DNA of 50,813 nucleotides from Bacteroidia bacterium. GTDB taxonomy: Bacteria; Bacteroidota; Bacteroidia; Bacteroidales; GWA2-32-17. This document shows positions 50,449-50,813 of this stretch, one piece after another. Positions within the stretch are counted from its first letter, which is position 1; every line of letters starts with the position of its first letter. Under the pieces are notes generated by a model. That model was not told the DNA's origin. It did no database searches and saw nothing but the letters and a program-made list of their open reading frames with translations. The stretch spans positions 1-50,813 of the forward strand of contig JACREQ010000055.1 in assembly GCA_016218155.1 (NCBI GenBank), written 5' to 3'. The translations under genes were made by a program, and so were the position numbers.

Positions 50449-50813
50449 ACTATGAAGAGTTTGATCCTGGCTCAGGATGAACGCTAGCGGCAGGCTTAAC
50501 ACATGCAAGTCGAGGGGCAGCACGAGTAGCAATATTTGGTGGCGACCGGCGCACGGGTGAGTAACGCGTATGCAATCTACCTTTAACTGGGGCATAGCTC
50601 CGAGAAATCGGAATTAATACCCCATAACATTAATGAGAGACATCTCTTATTAATTAAAGTTCCAACGGTTAAAGATGAGCATGCGTGCCATTAGCTTGTT
50701 GGTAGGGTAACGGCCTACCAAGGCTACGATGGCTAGGGGGTCTGAGAGGATGATCCCCCACACTGGTACTGAGACACGGACCAGACTCCTACGGGAGGCA
50801 GCAGTGAGGAATA
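50449..50813 (+). rRNA. rrs: 16S ribosomal RNA, 5' end only
   Basis: The universal AGAGTTTGATCCTGGCTCAG is at 50456-50475 and ACTCCTACGGGAGGCAGCAG at 50785-50804. The text between (AACGCTAGCGGCAGGCTTAA, GTCGAGGGGCAGC) is Bacteroidota type. The mature 5' end is placed by alignment with E. coli (GAAGAG at position 6). About 365 of ~1500 bases are in the window. Confidence 0.97.

Overview
The window is a chromosomal piece of an AT-rich Bacteroidota genome. The evidence is the 16S rRNA 5' end that closes the window, the many promoters of the Bacteroidota type (-7 TAnnTTTG, sometimes with -33 TTG/TTTG), the near absence of Shine-Dalgarno sequences, type IX secretion (T9SS) sorting domains, GldH, PorP/SprF and a Mo-domain-less NuoG. 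The organism is probably a non-pathogenic, uncultured-type member of the phylum; the genus cannot be told from sequence alone.

Layout. 1-135: tail of a T9SS type B cargo protein. 237-6575 (minus): DUF3078 outer-membrane protein, then a housekeeping run with NifU-type Fe-S scaffold, Mrp ATPase, an alkyltransferase-like protein, TrmB, GldH, RicT and the DNA polymerase III delta' subunit. 6671-9345 (plus): two phosphoglycerate-kinase-family genes in tandem, the second strongly diverged at substrate and nucleotide sites. 9373-14047: two secreted M28 peptidases and a secreted T9SS cargo protein. 14134-15832: a BlaI/M56-TonB regulatory pair behind a pair of tandem operator-like dyads. 15911-17299: lipoamide dehydrogenase. 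17437-17841: small lipoprotein. 18092-30848: a complete 14-gene complex I operon in the order nuoA-N with separate nuoC and nuoD.

30871-35013 (minus) is the accessory part: hypothetical envelope proteins, an atypical SDR and a HExxH lipoprotein. Two related ~130-bp imperfect inverted repeats lie between these same-strand genes with boundaries that resemble integron attC sites. No integrase is present, so this is a candidate cassette cluster, not a proven one.

35151-38493: a serine-palmitoyltransferase-like alpha-oxoamine synthase, then a convergent radical SAM/glycosyltransferase pair. 38642-41996 (minus): ECF sigma factor, a membrane-anchored beta-barrel protein that may be its partner, and a PKD-domain T9SS cargo. 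Divergent from it, 42196-49866 (plus): a 1574-residue multi-domain SprB-repeat T9SS type B adhesin, a PorP/SprF protein and an OmpA/TPR protein, a typical surface-display module. 49867-50448 holds three tandem rRNA promoters built on an exact 92-bp repeat, then the 16S rRNA gene starts near 50449 and runs off the end.

Dispersed REP-like hairpins sit at 17359-17415, inside the nuo operon at 20794-20843, and at 36500-36605.
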